Positions 52,741-62,132 of a stretch of DNA of 64,000 bases are shown here, piece by piece. The stretch is from the NCBI GenBank assembly GCA_023428905.1, contig JAEYWP010000004.1:124001-188000 (forward strand), read 5' to 3'. Within the stretch, counting starts at the first letter, position 1, and every line of letters begins with the position of its first letter. The notes beneath the pieces were generated by a model. It saw nothing but the letters and a program-made list of their open reading frames with translations. It was not told the DNA's origin and did no database searches. A program made the translations under genes and the position numbers. The stretch comes from Verrucomicrobiota bacterium (GTDB lineage: Bacteria > Verrucomicrobiota > Verrucomicrobiia > Opitutales > Opitutaceae).

Positions 52741-55700
52741 AACGAAAAGTTGAACATCCCGAACCGTCCGCCAACGAGCTGAGCGGCCGCAAGTACTGGC
52801 GCAGTCTTGACGAGCTCGCTGCCACCCCCGGCTTCCGGGAGCAGCTCGAGCGCGAGTTCCCCGAGGGCGCCTCGAACATGGAGGGCGTGGATCGCCGCCG
52901 CTTCTTCAAGCTGATGGCTGCGTCGTTCGCGCTTGGCGGCATGGGTTTCGCCACCGGCTGCCGGCGCCCCGAGTCCTACATCCTTCCCTACGGCAAATCC
53001 GTCGAGGGTGTGGTCCCGGGTCTCCCGCTTTATTTTGCCACCGCCATGCCGCTCCGCAGCGGGGCGATCCCCCTGCTGGCCGAAACGCACCAGGGACGTC
53101 CGACCAAACTCGAGGGCAATCCGACCTACGCCCCCTATGGCGGCGCCACCAACATGATCGCGCAGGCCGCGGTGCTTGATCTCTACGATCCGGACCGCGC
53201 CACCACCCACACCCTCAAGGGCGCTGCCCAGACCCTTGGTGCGGTGCAGGACCTGCTCGCGTCGGTTTCCCGCAACTACAGCGGCAACGGCGGCGCCGGG
53301 CTCGCGTTTCTCGCGGAGCAGTCAAGTTCGCCCACCCGCGCCGCACTGGTCGCGCGCTTGCGGCGTCGCTATCCCCAGGCGGTCTGGGCGGAGTATGACG
53401 CCGTTCAGGACGAACTGAGCGAAACCACCGCCCGCGCCGCCTTTGGCTCGCCCGTGCGCCCGATCTATCAGTTCGGCCGCGCCCGCCGCATCCTCTCGAT
53501 CGACTCCGACTTCCTCAACGCCGAGTCGCACAGCCTCTACTACGCACGCGAGTTCGCCAAGACCCGGCGCGTCACGTCCAAGGACGACGTGATGAACCGC
53601 CTCTACCAGGTGGAGAGCAACCTCTCCATCACCGGCACGATGGCGGACCACCGCCTTCGCCTCGCCTCCAGCCACATGCTGGCCTTCACCGCCGCACTCG
53701 CGGCCCGCATCACCGGCGCGACGAACCTCGGCGGCCTGGTTGAAGGTGCTGAGCTGAACCAGCAGTGGGTCAACGAAGCCGCCGCCGATCTTCAGGAGAA
53801 CCGCGGCGCCTCCCTCGTGGTCGCGGGCGCGCATCTGCCCGCCGCCGTTCATGCCCTGGTCCACAGCATCAACGTCGCACTGGGCAATGTCGGCACCACC
53901 GTCGAGTACGTCACCGTCCCCGCCGCCAACGCCGCCAGCATCACCGACCTCGCCACGGCAATCCAGGGCGGCGGTATCCGCACCCTGGTGATTCTGGGAG
54001 GCAACCCGGTCTACAACGCCCCGGCCGATCTCGATTGGGCCGCGAAGCAGAAGTCCGTTCCGGAAGTCATCCGCTACGGCTATTATTTCGACGAGACGTC
54101 GGCCGCCTCGACCGCCCACCTCGCCGCCGCCCACTTCCTCGAGTCGTGGGGCGATGCCCGCACCTCCGACGGCACGATCGTCCCGATCCAGCCGATGATC
54201 CTTCCGCTCTTCAACGGGCTGACGGAACTCGAGGTGCTCGCGCGTATTGGCGCTGAGACGACAACGGATCCGTACACCCTGGTGTTCCAGACGGTGACCG
54301 GGCTCGCCCAGGGGACTCCCGAGGCCGTCTTCCGTACCTTCCTGCACGACGGCCTGCTCGCAGGTTCGGCCTATCGCCGCGCCGATGCCGGCCCGAATGC
54401 CGCCGCCATCACGGCCGCGGTGGCCGCCGCCGCCCGTCCAACCGCGCTGTCCGCCCAGAACCTCGAGGTGCGTTTCGTCGCTGACACCAAGGTCGACGAC
54501 GGCCGCTACGCCAACAACGGTTGGCTGCAGGAATGCCCTGAGCCGATCACCCGCATTTCCTGGGACAATCCGATCCTGATCAGCCCGCGCCTGGCGCGCG
54601 ACCTGGGTATTTATCCCGGCGGTTCTGCGCTGCAGATTGCGCGGGTGGAGCAGGGTGGCTTCCTCCAAGGCAAAGAAGTGGCCCCGGTGGTCGAGCTGGC
54701 CCTTCCCGGGCTGCCCCCGATCCGCGCCGCGGTGCACATCCAGCCCGGCCTGGCCAACTACACCGTCGTGCTCCCGCTGGGTTATGGCCGCGAACTCGCC
54801 GGCCACGTGGGCAAGGGCGTGGGCTTTAACTTCTACAAGGTCCGCTCGAGCCAGAACCCGCATTTTGTGACGGGTGCAACGCTCACGGTGACGTCCGAGA
54901 CCTACCGTCTGGCCAACACCCAGGAGCATTGGTCGATGGAAGGCCGCGATATCATCCGCGAGGCCAACTTCGAGGGCCCCGGCAGCTATCAGGAAGATCC
55001 TGCCTTCGTGACCAAGATCGGCATGGAGTCTCACACTCCGCCGGTCCTGGGCGCGGCCGGACCCCGGCGCGAAGGAGAGTCCCTGGAAGCGTACCGCAAG
55101 CGGATCAACACCGAGACGCCCCGCGGCCAGTCGCTCTACGATCACCCCAACTTCAACGACGCGCATAAGCAGTACCACGGCGTCCACCAGTGGGGTATGA
55201 GCATCGACCTCAACACCTGCATCGGCTGCAGCGCGTGCGTGGTGGCCTGCCAGGCGGAGAACAACGTTCCCATCGTCGGCAAGGACCAGGTGATGCGCGG
55301 CCGCGAGATGCACTGGCTCCGCATCGATCGTTATTATTCGGACGGCAAGATCGAGGGTGCCGCCTTCGGTGGTGAAAACAACAAGCTGCTTCCCGAGGAC
55401 CCGCAGGCCGTGGTGCAGCCGATGTTGTGCGTCCACTGCGAGACTGCTCCCTGCGAGACGGTCTGCCCCGTCAATGCCACCGTCCACGACGACGAAGGCA
55501 TCAACGCGATGGCTTACAACCGGTGCATCGGCACGCGCTACTGCGCGAACAACTGCCCCTACAAGGTGCGCCGCTTCAACTTCTTCGACTGGAACAAGCG
55601 CCAGCTGGACAACCTGTACATGGGACCCCTCGGTCCCAGCGGCATGCCCGAGCTGGTCAAGATGGTGAAGAACCCGGAAGTGAGCGTGCGCATGCGCGGC

Positions 55701-56162
55701 GTGATGGAGAAGTGCACCTATTGCACGCAGCGTATCCAGAACGCCAAGATCCAGCAGCTGGCGAAGGCCCGCGGTTCCGACAACGTCAAGGTCCCGGATG
55801 GCACGATCAAGACGGCCTGCCAGCAGGTCTGCCCGGCCGACGCCATTCTCTTTGGCGACATCAGCGATCCGGAGAGCGCGGTCTCGAAGGCGAAGGAGCG
55901 CAGCCAGGACTACGCCGTCCTCGGCTACCTCAACACCCGCCCGCGCACGACCTACCTCGGAAAGCTCCGCAATCCGAATCCCAAGATGCCGGACTACGCC
56001 GCCCTCCCGCACAGCCGCACGGAGTACGAGAACAAGAACCATTCCGGAGGCCATGGGGATGACGCGCACGGTCACGGCGACCACGGTCATGACCACGGCG
56101 AGACGAAGGACAAAGGCCACTCTGCCCTCGAGACGTTCAAGAAGATCGGAGGACTCAGCTAA
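52737..56162 (+). CDS. actB: Alternative complex III large subunit, molybdopterin-like/Fe-S fusion, ActB
   Basis: This protein has 1141 residues. Near residue 52 a twin-arginine motif precedes a hydrophobic stretch (DRRRFFKLMAAS..., 52-75). The middle, about 90-780, is a molybdopterin-oxidoreductase-like domain that in ActB normally lacks the cofactor. From about 825 an Fe-S domain has four cysteine groups: CIGCSACVVAC, CVHCETAPCETVC, the group in CIGTRYCANNC, and CTYC...CQQVC, enough for three [4Fe-4S] and one [3Fe-4S] cluster. The C-terminal 40 residues are rich in His, Gly and Asp, an unusual possible metal-binding tail. It overlaps ActA (ATGA) and abuts ActC. Confidence 0.93.
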   Translation: MKRKVEHPEPSANELSGRKYWRSLDELAATPGFREQLEREFPEGASNMEGVDRRRFFKLMAASFALGGMGFATGCRRPESYILPYGKSVEGVVPGLPLYFATAMPLRSGAIPLLAETHQGRPTKLEGNPTYAPYGGATNMIAQAAVLDLYDPDRATTHTLKGAAQTLGAVQDLLASVSRNYSGNGGAGLAFLAEQSSSPTRAALVARLRRRYPQAVWAEYDAVQDELSETTARAAFGSPVRPIYQFGRARRILSIDSDFLNAESHSLYYAREFAKTRRVTSKDDVMNRLYQVESNLSITGTMADHRLRLASSHMLAFTAALAARITGATNLGGLVEGAELNQQWVNEAAADLQENRGASLVVAGAHLPAAVHALVHSINVALGNVGTTVEYVTVPAANAASITDLATAIQGGGIRTLVILGGNPVYNAPADLDWAAKQKSVPEVIRYGYYFDETSAASTAHLAAAHFLESWGDARTSDGTIVPIQPMILPLFNGLTELEVLARIGAETTTDPYTLVFQTVTGLAQGTPEAVFRTFLHDGLLAGSAYRRADAGPNAAAITAAVAAAARPTALSAQNLEVRFVADTKVDDGRYANNGWLQECPEPITRISWDNPILISPRLARDLGIYPGGSALQIARVEQGGFLQGKEVAPVVELALPGLPPIRAAVHIQPGLANYTVVLPLGYGRELAGHVGKGVGFNFYKVRSSQNPHFVTGATLTVTSETYRLANTQEHWSMEGRDIIREANFEGPGSYQEDPAFVTKIGMESHTPPVLGAAGPRREGESLEAYRKRINTETPRGQSLYDHPNFNDAHKQYHGVHQWGMSIDLNTCIGCSACVVACQAENNVPIVGKDQVMRGREMHWLRIDRYYSDGKIEGAAFGGENNKLLPEDPQAVVQPMLCVHCETAPCETVCPVNATVHDDEGINAMAYNRCIGTRYCANNCPYKVRRFNFFDWNKRQLDNLYMGPLGPSGMPELVKMVKNPEVSVRMRGVMEKCTYCTQRIQNAKIQQLAKARGSDNVKVPDGTIKTACQQVCPADAILFGDISDPESAVSKAKERSQDYAVLGYLNTRPRTTYLGKLRNPNPKMPDYAALPHSRTEYENKNHSGGHGDDAHGHGDHGHDHGETKDKGHSALETFKKIGGLS

Positions 56163-57652
56163 TGGCTCACGCAGCTCATCATGCCGGCGCGCATCCCGCG
56201 CCGGCCATCCTGAATGAGGTCAAGCCCGCGGTCCTTCCGCGCGCGACACTCGTCGAAAACAACCGGAGCTTCGCCTGGATCACGGACAAGATCTGCGGCA
56301 TCATCGAAGGGCCGACCCCCACCTGGTGGTGGGTCTGCTTCGCGGTGGCGTGCTTTGTCGCCTCCTTCACCGTCGCGGGCATCACCTACTTGGTGGCCAC
56401 CGGCGTCGGTGTCTGGGGTCATGCCAATCCAGTCAACTGGGCCTGGGATATCGTCAACTTCGTCTTCTGGATCGGTATCGGCCACGCCGGTACGCTGATC
56501 TCGGCCATTCTCTGCCTCCTGCGCCAGAAGTGGCGCACCTCGATCAATCGCGCCGCCGAGGCCATGACCATCTTCGCGGTGGTTTGCGCCGGCATCTTCC
56601 CCGTCTTCCACGTCGGTCGTGTATGGTTCGCCTGGTACCTCTTCCCGATCCCGAACTCCAACGCCGTATGGCAGAACTTCCGTTCGCCCCTGGAGTGGGA
56701 CGTGTTTGCGGTTTCGACCTACGGAACGGTGTCGGTGCTTTTCTGGTACGTCGGCCTCATTCCCGACCTGGCTGTCCTGCGCGACCGTTTTGCCGCCGCC
56801 GGCAACCGCCTGCGCGCCTTCCTCTACGGTCTCTTTGCGATGGGCTGGCGCGGTTCGAACCGCCACTGGAGCAATTACGAGATGGCCTACCTGATCCTGG
56901 CCGGTGTCTCCACCCCGCTGGTGCTTTCCGTGCACACCATCGTGTCGTTCGACTTCGCCGTCTCGCTGATCCCCGGCTGGCACACCACCATCTTCCCGCC
57001 GTACTTCGTGGCGGGCGCGATCTTCTCCGGCTTCGGCATGGTGCTGACGCTGATGCTGCCCCTGCGTGCGATCTACCGGCTCGAGGACCTGATCACGCAG
57101 TACCACATCGACTGCATGTGTAAGATCACGTTGGCGACTGGCACCATGGTCGGTTACGCCTACGGGATGGAGTTCTTCATCGCCTGGTACGGTGCGAACC
57201 CCTACGAGGGCTTTGCCTTCATCAACCGCGCCTTCGGCCCCTACGCCTGGGCCTACTGGATCATGATCACCTGCAACGTGATCACCCCCCAGTTCTTCTG
57301 GTTCAAGAAGGTGCGCGAGAACACCACCCTGGTCTGGATCCTCTCGATCTTCGTCAACGTGGGCATGTGGTTCGAGCGGTTCGTCATCATCGTGACCTCC
57401 CTCGCCCGCGATTTCCTGCCCTCGAGCTGGGGTTACTACTCCCCCTCGATCGTCGAGATCTTCACCTTCTTCGGCACCTTCGGCGTCTTCTCCGTCCTGT
57501 TCCTTCTCTTCATCCGGTTCCTGCCGGTGATGCCGATGGCGGAAATCAAGGCGGTCACGCCGCAGGCCGACCCGCATGCGACGGGCCCGCACGGTGAGCC
57601 GGGTGGCTTCACCGGCCATGGCGACCCGATGGTTCAACGCGGACACGCTTAA
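56162..57652 (+). CDS. actC: Alternative complex III membrane subunit ActC (NrfD/PsrC-like)
   Basis: This 496-residue integral membrane protein has about ten hydrophobic segments of the NrfD/PsrC fold; the first conserved region is PTPTWWWVCFAVACF, followed by WIGIGHAGTLISAIL. The N-terminus is His/Ala-rich (AHAAHHAGAHPAP) and the tail is His/Gly-rich. In alternative complex III, ActC forms a quinol site facing ActB. The ATG at 56162 shares one base with the ActB stop. The order ActB-ActC-ActD is the canonical one. Confidence 0.92.
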   Translation: MAHAAHHAGAHPAPAILNEVKPAVLPRATLVENNRSFAWITDKICGIIEGPTPTWWWVCFAVACFVASFTVAGITYLVATGVGVWGHANPVNWAWDIVNFVFWIGIGHAGTLISAILCLLRQKWRTSINRAAEAMTIFAVVCAGIFPVFHVGRVWFAWYLFPIPNSNAVWQNFRSPLEWDVFAVSTYGTVSVLFWYVGLIPDLAVLRDRFAAAGNRLRAFLYGLFAMGWRGSNRHWSNYEMAYLILAGVSTPLVLSVHTIVSFDFAVSLIPGWHTTIFPPYFVAGAIFSGFGMVLTLMLPLRAIYRLEDLITQYHIDCMCKITLATGTMVGYAYGMEFFIAWYGANPYEGFAFINRAFGPYAWAYWIMITCNVITPQFFWFKKVRENTTLVWILSIFVNVGMWFERFVIIVTSLARDFLPSSWGYYSPSIVEIFTFFGTFGVFSVLFLLFIRFLPVMPMAEIKAVTPQADPHATGPHGEPGGFTGHGDPMVQRGHA

Positions 57653-57663
57653 TTCACGACACC

Positions 57664-58197
57664 ATGGCTGCTCTACCTCATGGCTTGATCGCGACGTTTG
57701 AAACGCCGGGTGCGCTGATGCACGCGGCGGAGCAGGTGCGCGATGCCGGCTACAAGTTCTGGGATTGCATCACGCCTTTTCCCGTTCACGGCCTCGATGC
57801 CGCGATGGGTGTGAAGCGTTCCAAGGTGCCGCGGTTCTCCCTCGTTGGCGGCATCACCGGTTTTGTCACCGGCATGTCGCTGATCTGGTACACCAATTCC
57901 TACGACTATCCGCTGATTGTCGGCGGCAAACCGTATTTCAGCCCAATGTTCGCCTTCCCGGTGTCCTACGAGCTGACGATCCTCTTCACCGCTTTTGCCA
58001 CCATCGGTGGCATGTTCATCCTCAACCGGCTCCCGATGCATTACCATCCGGTGCTGAAGTACGATAAGATCCACCGTGGAATGGACGACCAGTTCTTCCT
58101 CGTGATCGAATCGCGCGACCCCCGCTTCAACGCCGCCACCACCCGCGCCCTGCTAGAAAAGGCCGGCGGCCGGGAGATCAGCGAACTGGAAGCCTAA
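57664..58197 (+). CDS. actD: Alternative complex III subunit ActD (DUF3341)
   Basis: This 177-residue protein has a cytoplasmic-type N-terminus with GLIATFETPGALMHAAEQVRD, then DCITPFPVHGLDAAMG, both hallmarks of DUF3341. Two membrane segments follow (about 60-80 and 98-118), then LPMHYHPVLKYD and a soluble tail. ActD is a small membrane subunit that contacts ActC and ActF. The spacing of 11 bases from ActC and three bases to ActE supports one transcript. Confidence 0.92.
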   Translation: MAALPHGLIATFETPGALMHAAEQVRDAGYKFWDCITPFPVHGLDAAMGVKRSKVPRFSLVGGITGFVTGMSLIWYTNSYDYPLIVGGKPYFSPMFAFPVSYELTILFTAFATIGGMFILNRLPMHYHPVLKYDKIHRGMDDQFFLVIESRDPRFNAATTRALLEKAGGREISELEA

Positions 58198-58200
58198 GCC

Positions 58201-58818
58201 ATGCGCTACGTCTATTACGTTTTCCTCTTCGTCTGCGTGCTCACGGTCTCGATCTTCGGACTCCGTGGCAGCTTGTCGAACAAGCCGCCGCTGGAGGTGT
58301 TTCCCGACATGGACCGCCAGCCCAAATACAAGGCCCAGGGGGCCAGCGCCTTCTTTGCTGACGGCCGTTCGGATCGCCCGCTGCCGGCCGGCGTGGTCGC
58401 CCGCGGACAGCTCCGCGCGGATGCCGAGCTGTACGCCGGCCGTGCCGCCAACGGCGAGTGGACCAACCGCTTCCCCGAGACGCTCACGATCGACGCGCGC
58501 CTCCTGGAACGCGGGCGCCACAACTACACGATCTACTGCGCCCCCTGCCATGGCGCCATCGGCGATGGCAACGGCATCACCAAGCAGTACGGGATGGGTG
58601 CAACACCGACGTACCACAACGACCGTCTGCGCCAGATGAGCCACGGTGAACTCTACAACGTGATCACCAACGGGCGTAACACCATGCTTCCCTACGCGGA
58701 CAAGATCGCGCCCGAAGACCGCTGGGCAGTGGTGGCCTACCTCCGCGCCCTCCAACGCGCGCAGATGGGCACCGTCAACGACGTGCCCCCCTCGCACAAA
58801 TCCAATCTCGGCCTCTAA
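58201..58818 (+). CDS. actE: Alternative complex III monoheme cytochrome c, ActE
   Basis: This 205-residue protein has an N-terminal helix (about 4-20) as signal or anchor. One heme site, CAPCH, lies in the segment NYTIYCAPCHGAIGDGNG. The late Met in NTMLPYADKI is the probable sixth ligand. One CxxCH and about 200 residues fit ActE. Family members may be lipoproteins, but no lipobox is clear here. The stop overlaps the ActF ATG by one base (58818). It passes electrons between ActA and the terminal acceptor. Confidence 0.9.
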   Translation: MRYVYYVFLFVCVLTVSIFGLRGSLSNKPPLEVFPDMDRQPKYKAQGASAFFADGRSDRPLPAGVVARGQLRADAELYAGRAANGEWTNRFPETLTIDARLLERGRHNYTIYCAPCHGAIGDGNGITKQYGMGATPTYHNDRLRQMSHGELYNVITNGRNTMLPYADKIAPEDRWAVVAYLRALQRAQMGTVNDVPPSHKSNLGL

Positions 58819-60107
58819 TGAGCTCTCACGCAGCCAACGCTCCCGTGGCACTCGCCTCCGATTCCTCGACCGCCGCCGGCGCCAACAAAGCGCTGATCGT
58901 CGGGATTGCGGGCATCCTCGTCACCCTGGTCGGCATCCCGCTCTCCGGCACCCACGTCTTCGCCATGTCGTGGATGATCGGTGTGGTCTTCTGGACCGCG
59001 ATCGCGATCGGCATGCTGCTGATGGTGATGATCCATCACATCTTCGACGCCTCCTGGTCGGTCATCCTCCGCCGCCAGTATGAGCATGCCCTCACCGCCT
59101 TCGTGCCGCTGGCGCTCCTCTTCGCTCCGCTGGTGATCTGGTCCTGGGTGCAGCGTGACATCATCTGGACCTGGATGGATGCCAGCCACCCGCTGCACGG
59201 CGGACACGGCACCGTGGCCGACGACCCGCTTTATGTGAAGAAGGCCGCCTTCCTGAACATCCACATGTTCACCTTCTGCACCGCCGGCGTGTACCTCGTC
59301 TGGATCTGGCTCTCCGCCCGGCTCCGCAAGGCGTCCTTCAGCCAGGATGCGGATGGCGATCTGCGCTGGACGCGCATGAATCGTGTGACGGCTGCCATGG
59401 GCATCCCGCTCACCGCGGTTGGTCTCACGCTCGGTGCCATCTTCTGGATCAAGAGCCTCGAGTACCACTGGTTCTCCACCATGTACGGTGTGTGGTTCTT
59501 CGCCAATTGCGCCCGCGGCGCCCTCTCGTGCGGGGTGCTGATGCTCCTGTGGCTCTACAAGCGCGGCGACTTCAAGGGCATCCTGAACACCAACCACCTG
59601 CATTCGATCGGCCAGCTGGTGTTTGCCTTCACCGTCTTCTGGGCCTACGTGACCTTTTCCCAGTACTTCCTGATCTGGAACGCCAACGTTCCGGAGGAAA
59701 CCTTCTGGTACAACGTGCGCGAGCTCAACGCCGACGGCACCCCCAACCAGTGGAAGTACGTGGGCATCATCGCCATCCTCTTCGGTCACTTCGTAGTGCC
59801 CTTCCTCTTCCTCCTCTCGTACAAACACAAGGTCACCCACTCCAAGATCCGCTTCGTGGCCGTCTGGATCCTCGCGGTGATCATCGTCGACCTTTGCTAC
59901 AACGCGCTGCCCGCGCTGAAGGACCACGACGGCAACGCGATTCCGTTCTTCTCGCTCGGACTGGTCTGGACTCTCACCGCCGTGATTGGCGTCGGCGGCG
60001 TCTGCATCTGGTCGTACCTGCGCAGCCTGCCCCGGACAAAGCTGATCCCGATCCGAGACCCGCGTATCGAAGAATGTCTTACGCACCATGAGCAACACGC
60101 CCACTAA
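58818..60107 (+). CDS. actF: Alternative complex III membrane subunit ActF (NrfD-like)
   Basis: This 429-residue protein has about ten hydrophobic segments. Conserved-looking stretches are IHHIFDASWSVILRRQYEH, NIHMFTFCTAGVYLVWIW and FTVFWAYVTFSQYFLIWNAN. It resembles ActC in fold but lacks the long terminal extensions. In the known structure, ActF is the second NrfD-like subunit of the membrane core. The next small gene starts at 60088, overlapping the ActF end by 20 bases, so translation is coupled. Confidence 0.9.
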   Translation: MSSHAANAPVALASDSSTAAGANKALIVGIAGILVTLVGIPLSGTHVFAMSWMIGVVFWTAIAIGMLLMVMIHHIFDASWSVILRRQYEHALTAFVPLALLFAPLVIWSWVQRDIIWTWMDASHPLHGGHGTVADDPLYVKKAAFLNIHMFTFCTAGVYLVWIWLSARLRKASFSQDADGDLRWTRMNRVTAAMGIPLTAVGLTLGAIFWIKSLEYHWFSTMYGVWFFANCARGALSCGVLMLLWLYKRGDFKGILNTNHLHSIGQLVFAFTVFWAYVTFSQYFLIWNANVPEETFWYNVRELNADGTPNQWKYVGIIAILFGHFVVPFLFLLSYKHKVTHSKIRFVAVWILAVIIVDLCYNALPALKDHDGNAIPFFSLGLVWTLTAVIGVGGVCIWSYLRSLPRTKLIPIRDPRIEECLTHHEQHAH

Positions 60108-60381
60108 CAAGAATCTCTGGGTGACCTTTGCCGCCGCCGTCGGTGGCTTTGCGATCTTCGCGCTCATCCTCACGATTGCCTACCTGCCGAAGCGTCCGGA
60201 CCCGCTGCCGGAGGGCGCACGCACGCCGGAACAGCGCGCGCAGCTCCTCCAGGAACTGCGTGCCAAGGAGCAGAAGGCGGTGCAGACGTACGGCTGGGTC
60301 GACCAGCAGGCTGGCGTGGTCCAGTTGCCTCTCGATCGCGCGGTTGAGCTGACCATCCAGGAGCTCAACGCCAGGAAGTAG
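60088..60381 (+). CDS. Small single-span membrane protein of the ActABCDEF-oxidase operon
   Basis: The 97-residue protein has one helix (about 10-30) and then a charged soluble part ending TYGWVDQQAGVVQLPLDR. The segment YGW-D-x2-AGVV-x2-P-x-DRA is also found in small or fused cytochrome-associated proteins of alternative complex III/oxidase loci. It has no heme or metal motif. It starts inside the ActF end. A structural role in the ActABCDEF-oxidase assembly is likely but inferred. Confidence 0.7.
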   Translation: MSNTPTNKNLWVTFAAAVGGFAIFALILTIAYLPKRPDPLPEGARTPEQRAQLLQELRAKEQKAVQTYGWVDQQAGVVQLPLDRAVELTIQELNARK

Positions 60382-60385
60382 AGCG

Positions 60386-60589
60386 ATGGAGTGGCTCTTC
60401 TACGGCCTGGCGGCACTCATCGCCGTACTCATCACTGCCTCGGCCGTGTACGCCCTGCAGTGGTCATCCAAAAACGGGCAGCTGCGCGATTTTGAGAAGG
60501 GCGCAGCCTCGATTTTCGATGAGAAGGAGCCGATCGGAACTCCGACCGACTCCTTCCCAGGCAAGCGCCCGCGCGTCGCGGGCAAATGA
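60386..60589 (+). CDS. ccoS: CcoS-like cbb3 oxidase maturation protein
   Basis: This 67-residue protein has one N-terminal helix (about 3-24), then ALQWSSKNGQLRDFEKGA and SIFDEKEP, the pattern of CcoS (Trp/Ser residue, Gly-Gln-x2-Asp, acidic IFDE). CcoS helps copper and heme insertion into CcoN. Its place directly before ccoN supports the call, although the sequence diverges from proteobacterial CcoS. It lies four bases after the 97-residue protein gene. Confidence 0.72.
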   Translation: MEWLFYGLAALIAVLITASAVYALQWSSKNGQLRDFEKGAASIFDEKEPIGTPTDSFPGKRPRVAGK

Positions 60590-60611
60590 CATCCCTTAGC
60601 AAACCCTGACG

Positions 60612-62132
60612 ATGGCTTCCGCAAACAGTTTCGCTGCCTCGCTCAATCCGACGACATCACCGGAGGTGGTGGAGCGCGCGGAGTTGAGTGAGATCGACGC
60701 GTCGACCAAGACGCCAGCGCTCTTCTTCCTGGTCTCGAGCGTGCTCTGGCTGATCGCCGGCACGATCTTCGCGCTGGTCGCATCGTTCAAGATGCACACG
60801 CCGGACTTCTTCGGAGGCAGCGAGTGGCTCACCTTCGGCCGTGTCCGGACCGCGCACCTCAATGCGGTGATCTACGGGTGGAGCGTCAACGTGTCCTTCC
60901 TGGTCGTGATTTGGCTGATGGCACGCCTGTCGCGCTCGGTGTTGCGGCATCCCAACCTCCTGCTCACCGCGGGGGCGTTCTGGAACATCGGCCTCACCAT
61001 CGGTATCGCCGGCATCTTCGCGGGCGACGGCACCTCGGTCGAGTGGCTGGAAATCCCGACCTATGCGACCCCCCTGCTGTTTGTCTCCTACGCGATGATC
61101 GGTGTTTGGGCGGTGATCATGTTCCGCTTTGGGCGTTCCCCACACATCTACGTCTCCCAGTGGTACATCCTGGCCGGCCTGTTCTGGTTCCCGTGGATCT
61201 ATTCGGTCGCGCAGATCATGCTGTTCTGGGCCCCGGCCCGCGGCACGGTGCAGGGTCTCGTCAACTGGTGGTACGCCCACAACGTGCTCGGCCTCTGGTT
61301 CACACCCGTCGGGCTGGCGTCCGTCTATTATTTCCTGCCCAAGGTCCTCGGTAAGCCGATCCACAGTTATTACCTCTCGATTCTAGGTTTCTGGTCGCTC
61401 GCCATCTTCTACAACTGGGCCGGCGTGCACCACTTGATCGGCGGCCCCGTGCCCGCCTGGGTTCAATCCGCCGGCATTGCGGCGAGTCTGATGATGCTGA
61501 TCCCCGTGGTGGTCACCGGTATCAACCACCACATGACGATGATCGGTAGCTTCAAGGCGCTGAAGTACAGCCCGACGTTGCGCTTCATCGTTTTCGGCGC
61601 AGTCAACTACACGATCGTCAGCGTAGTGGGATCCTTCATGTCGCTCCGCAGCTACGCCGAGGTGACCCACTTCACCCAGCACACGGTCGCCCACGCTCAC
61701 CACGGCCTGTATTCGTTCTTCACCATGGTGATGTTCGGGGCGGTGTATTACATCCTGCCCCGGCTGATGTTGAAGGAGTGGCCCTCGGCCACGCTTATCT
61801 CGGTCCATTTCTGGGCCACCGCGGCTGGTTCCATGATCATGGTCCTCGTTCTTACCGTGGGCGGCTTCCACCAGGGATTCCTGATGAACACGCCGGCCCT
61901 GGCGCAGAAGCTTGGGCTGCAGGCCGACGCAGATCCGGTGCCCTTCCTCGAGATCGTGGGTGTGATGAACAACTACCTCGTCTGGCGCAGCATCTCCGGC
62001 ATCCTGATCTTCATCGGCCATGTGGCGTTCGCCATCAGCGTTGTCTGGATGCTGCTCAAGCCTCGCGCCGCGGAGACGACCGCCCCCACGCTTTTCCGCA
62101 ATCCCCCTGAGATGGAGGTTGTCGCTCGATGA
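60612..62132 (+). CDS. ccoN: cbb3-type cytochrome c oxidase subunit I (CcoN)
   Basis: This 506-residue heme-copper oxidase catalytic subunit of C type has about twelve helices. Histidine-containing helices are visible: RTAHLNAVIYGW (low-spin heme ligand), YAHNVLGLWFTP (CuB region His with the downstream Tyr), WAGVHHLIGGPVPAW (CuB His pair) and HTVAHAHHGLYSFF (heme ligands). It reduces oxygen to water in the membrane. Its stop overlaps ccoO by ATGA (62129-62132). It forms an oxidase with the two following genes, downstream of alternative complex III. Confidence 0.92.
   Translation: MASANSFAASLNPTTSPEVVERAELSEIDASTKTPALFFLVSSVLWLIAGTIFALVASFKMHTPDFFGGSEWLTFGRVRTAHLNAVIYGWSVNVSFLVVIWLMARLSRSVLRHPNLLLTAGAFWNIGLTIGIAGIFAGDGTSVEWLEIPTYATPLLFVSYAMIGVWAVIMFRFGRSPHIYVSQWYILAGLFWFPWIYSVAQIMLFWAPARGTVQGLVNWWYAHNVLGLWFTPVGLASVYYFLPKVLGKPIHSYYLSILGFWSLAIFYNWAGVHHLIGGPVPAWVQSAGIAASLMMLIPVVVTGINHHMTMIGSFKALKYSPTLRFIVFGAVNYTIVSVVGSFMSLRSYAEVTHFTQHTVAHAHHGLYSFFTMVMFGAVYYILPRLMLKEWPSATLISVHFWATAAGSMIMVLVLTVGGFHQGFLMNTPALAQKLGLQADADPVPFLEIVGVMNNYLVWRSISGILIFIGHVAFAISVVWMLLKPRAAETTAPTLFRNPPEMEVVAR

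Noticed and set aside
53322..56120. 932-codon minus-strand frame opposite ActB
   Set aside because: It is the antisense of a GC-rich gene with strong codon bias; no domain is recognisable and ActB is certain.
56159..57646. 495-codon minus-strand frame opposite ActC
   Set aside because: Low-complexity Asp/Glu/Gly/His-rich antisense translation of a membrane protein; no family features.
58815..60173. 452-codon minus-strand frame opposite ActF
   Set aside because: Antisense of a hydrophobic gene, composed of charged repeats with no domain.
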